DNA of 8,489 nt, taken from contig CAZYZQ010000092.1 in NCBI GenBank assembly GCA_964652075.1, positions 1 to 8,489 on the forward strand, read 5' to 3'. The notes beneath the pieces were generated by a model, which saw only the letters and a list, made by a program, of their open reading frames with translations, searched no databases and had not been told where the DNA came from. Below are positions 8,145-8,489 of this stretch, one piece after another. The position numbers and the translations under genes were made by a program. The stretch is from CAZYZQ01 sp964652075 (GTDB taxonomy: Bacteria > Bacillota > Clostridia > Oscillospirales > Oscillospiraceae). The number at the start of each line of letters is the position of its first letter. The first letter of the stretch is position 1.

Positions 8145-8489
8145 TCACGCGAATGTCAGGTCTTTTTCGCAGGAATCGATCATCGTCGGCGTGTAGCTGC
8201 GGCGCGTGCCGAGCGTCAGCTTGACGTGGTGGATGCCCTGCGGGATGCCCCTGCCGTTGCGGATCACGACGCGCAGCAGGTCGCCATGGTGCCAGTATTC
8301 ATCCGTCGGCGCGTTGTCGGAGAGAATGAAGTTGTAGGGGTATTCCTTCCCGTTCAGCTGCACGGACATCGTCGCGGGATCGACCGCCTCGCCGTCCACC
8401 CAGAGCGAAATCTGGTCGACGCAGGAGATCGGCAGGCCGCGGTAATAGTTGATCCGGATGTTGACGCAATAGCCGTATTTCTTCCCGTG
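8145..8489 (-). CDS. C-glycoside deglycosidase beta-subunit-like protein, partial (cassette 2)
   Basis: The reading frame is open from the right edge, leaving 114 residues; the N-terminal ~20-30 residues and start lie outside. Read from the edge it gives HGKKYGYCVNIRINYYRG, then LWVDGEAVDP, QLNGKEYPYNF, PQGIHHVKLTLG and the C-terminus IDSCEKDLTFA. YRG, VDGE, NGKE and G-x-H-x-V-x-L line up with the protein at 6395-6850, placing both in the DUF6379 / C-glycoside deglycosidase beta-subunit family. The GTG at 8399 is an internal valine of VDGE, not a start. It precedes its alpha partner by 13 bases, with the alpha ribosome binding site touching its TGA stop. It lacks the Gly-rich C-terminal insertion of its paralogue. 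Confidence 0.75.
   Translation of the reverse strand, partial: HGKKYGYCVNIRINYYRGLPISCVDQISLWVDGEAVDPATMSVQLNGKEYPYNFILSDNAPTDEYWHHGDLLRVVIRNGRGIPQGIHHVKLTLGTRRSYTPTMIDSCEKDLTFA

Noticed and set aside
7100..8224. A 374-codon plus-strand frame opposite the alpha2 and beta2 genes
   Set aside because: Spans two real antisense genes and their junction, has a Val/Leu/Arg/Asp-rich shadow composition and no motifs. The 5348-6088 and 6107-6868 plus-strand frames are the same artefact over alpha1 and beta1.

Overview
The window looks like a chromosomal segment of a GC-rich, low-redundancy Firmicute, most plausibly a gut anaerobe of the Oscillospirales (class Clostridia). This is inferred from the infC-rpmI-rplT order, strong AGGAGG-type ribosome binding sites, sigma-A type promoters with 17-base spacers, GC-rich codon use and the protein families present. 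No sequence search could be run, so the taxon is not certain.

Layout. Positions 1-1127 hold a leftward translation operon: IF3 (infC), L35 (rpmI) and the N-terminal part of L20 (rplT, cut by the window edge). It has a near-perfect promoter and a ~150-base leader that ends in an attenuator-like terminator hairpin. infC appears to begin with a rare AUC codon. A 17-bp perfect AT-rich palindrome lies between this promoter and a divergent rightward promoter. The rightward promoter drives a membrane-anchored phosphodiester-glycosidase (NAGPA-domain) protein (1242-2528), closed by a terminator. Next, with its own promoter, comes a P2A-type calcium-transporting ATPase (2642-5263). A strong hairpin at 5273-5304 separates it from the converging genes on the right.

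The most interesting part is 5318-8489, all leftward: two consecutive two-gene cassettes. Each is a small beta-sandwich-like protein gene (6395-6850; 8145 to beyond the right edge) followed 13-15 bases later by a gene for a TIM-barrel protein of the sugar-phosphate isomerase/epimerase (AP2Ec) fold (5318-6379; 7049-8131). The small proteins match what I know of the DUF6379 / C-glycoside deglycosidase beta-subunit family. The barrels keep a Glu-x-His, Asp, His, Glu metal and active-site set. This is the architecture of the C-glycoside deglycosidases (DgpBC, DfgAB, CarBC), which cleave the C-C bond of 3-oxo-C-glycosides such as puerarin or flavone C-glucosides. Here two divergent alpha/beta pairs lie head to tail, each with the alpha ribosome binding site overlapping or abutting the beta stop codon. 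The proximal pair also has its own promoter and a conspicuous 12-bp inverted repeat upstream. The partner oxidoreductase that makes the 3-oxo substrate is not in the window and would be expected to the right.

No tRNA, rRNA, CRISPR array, transposase or integrase was seen.
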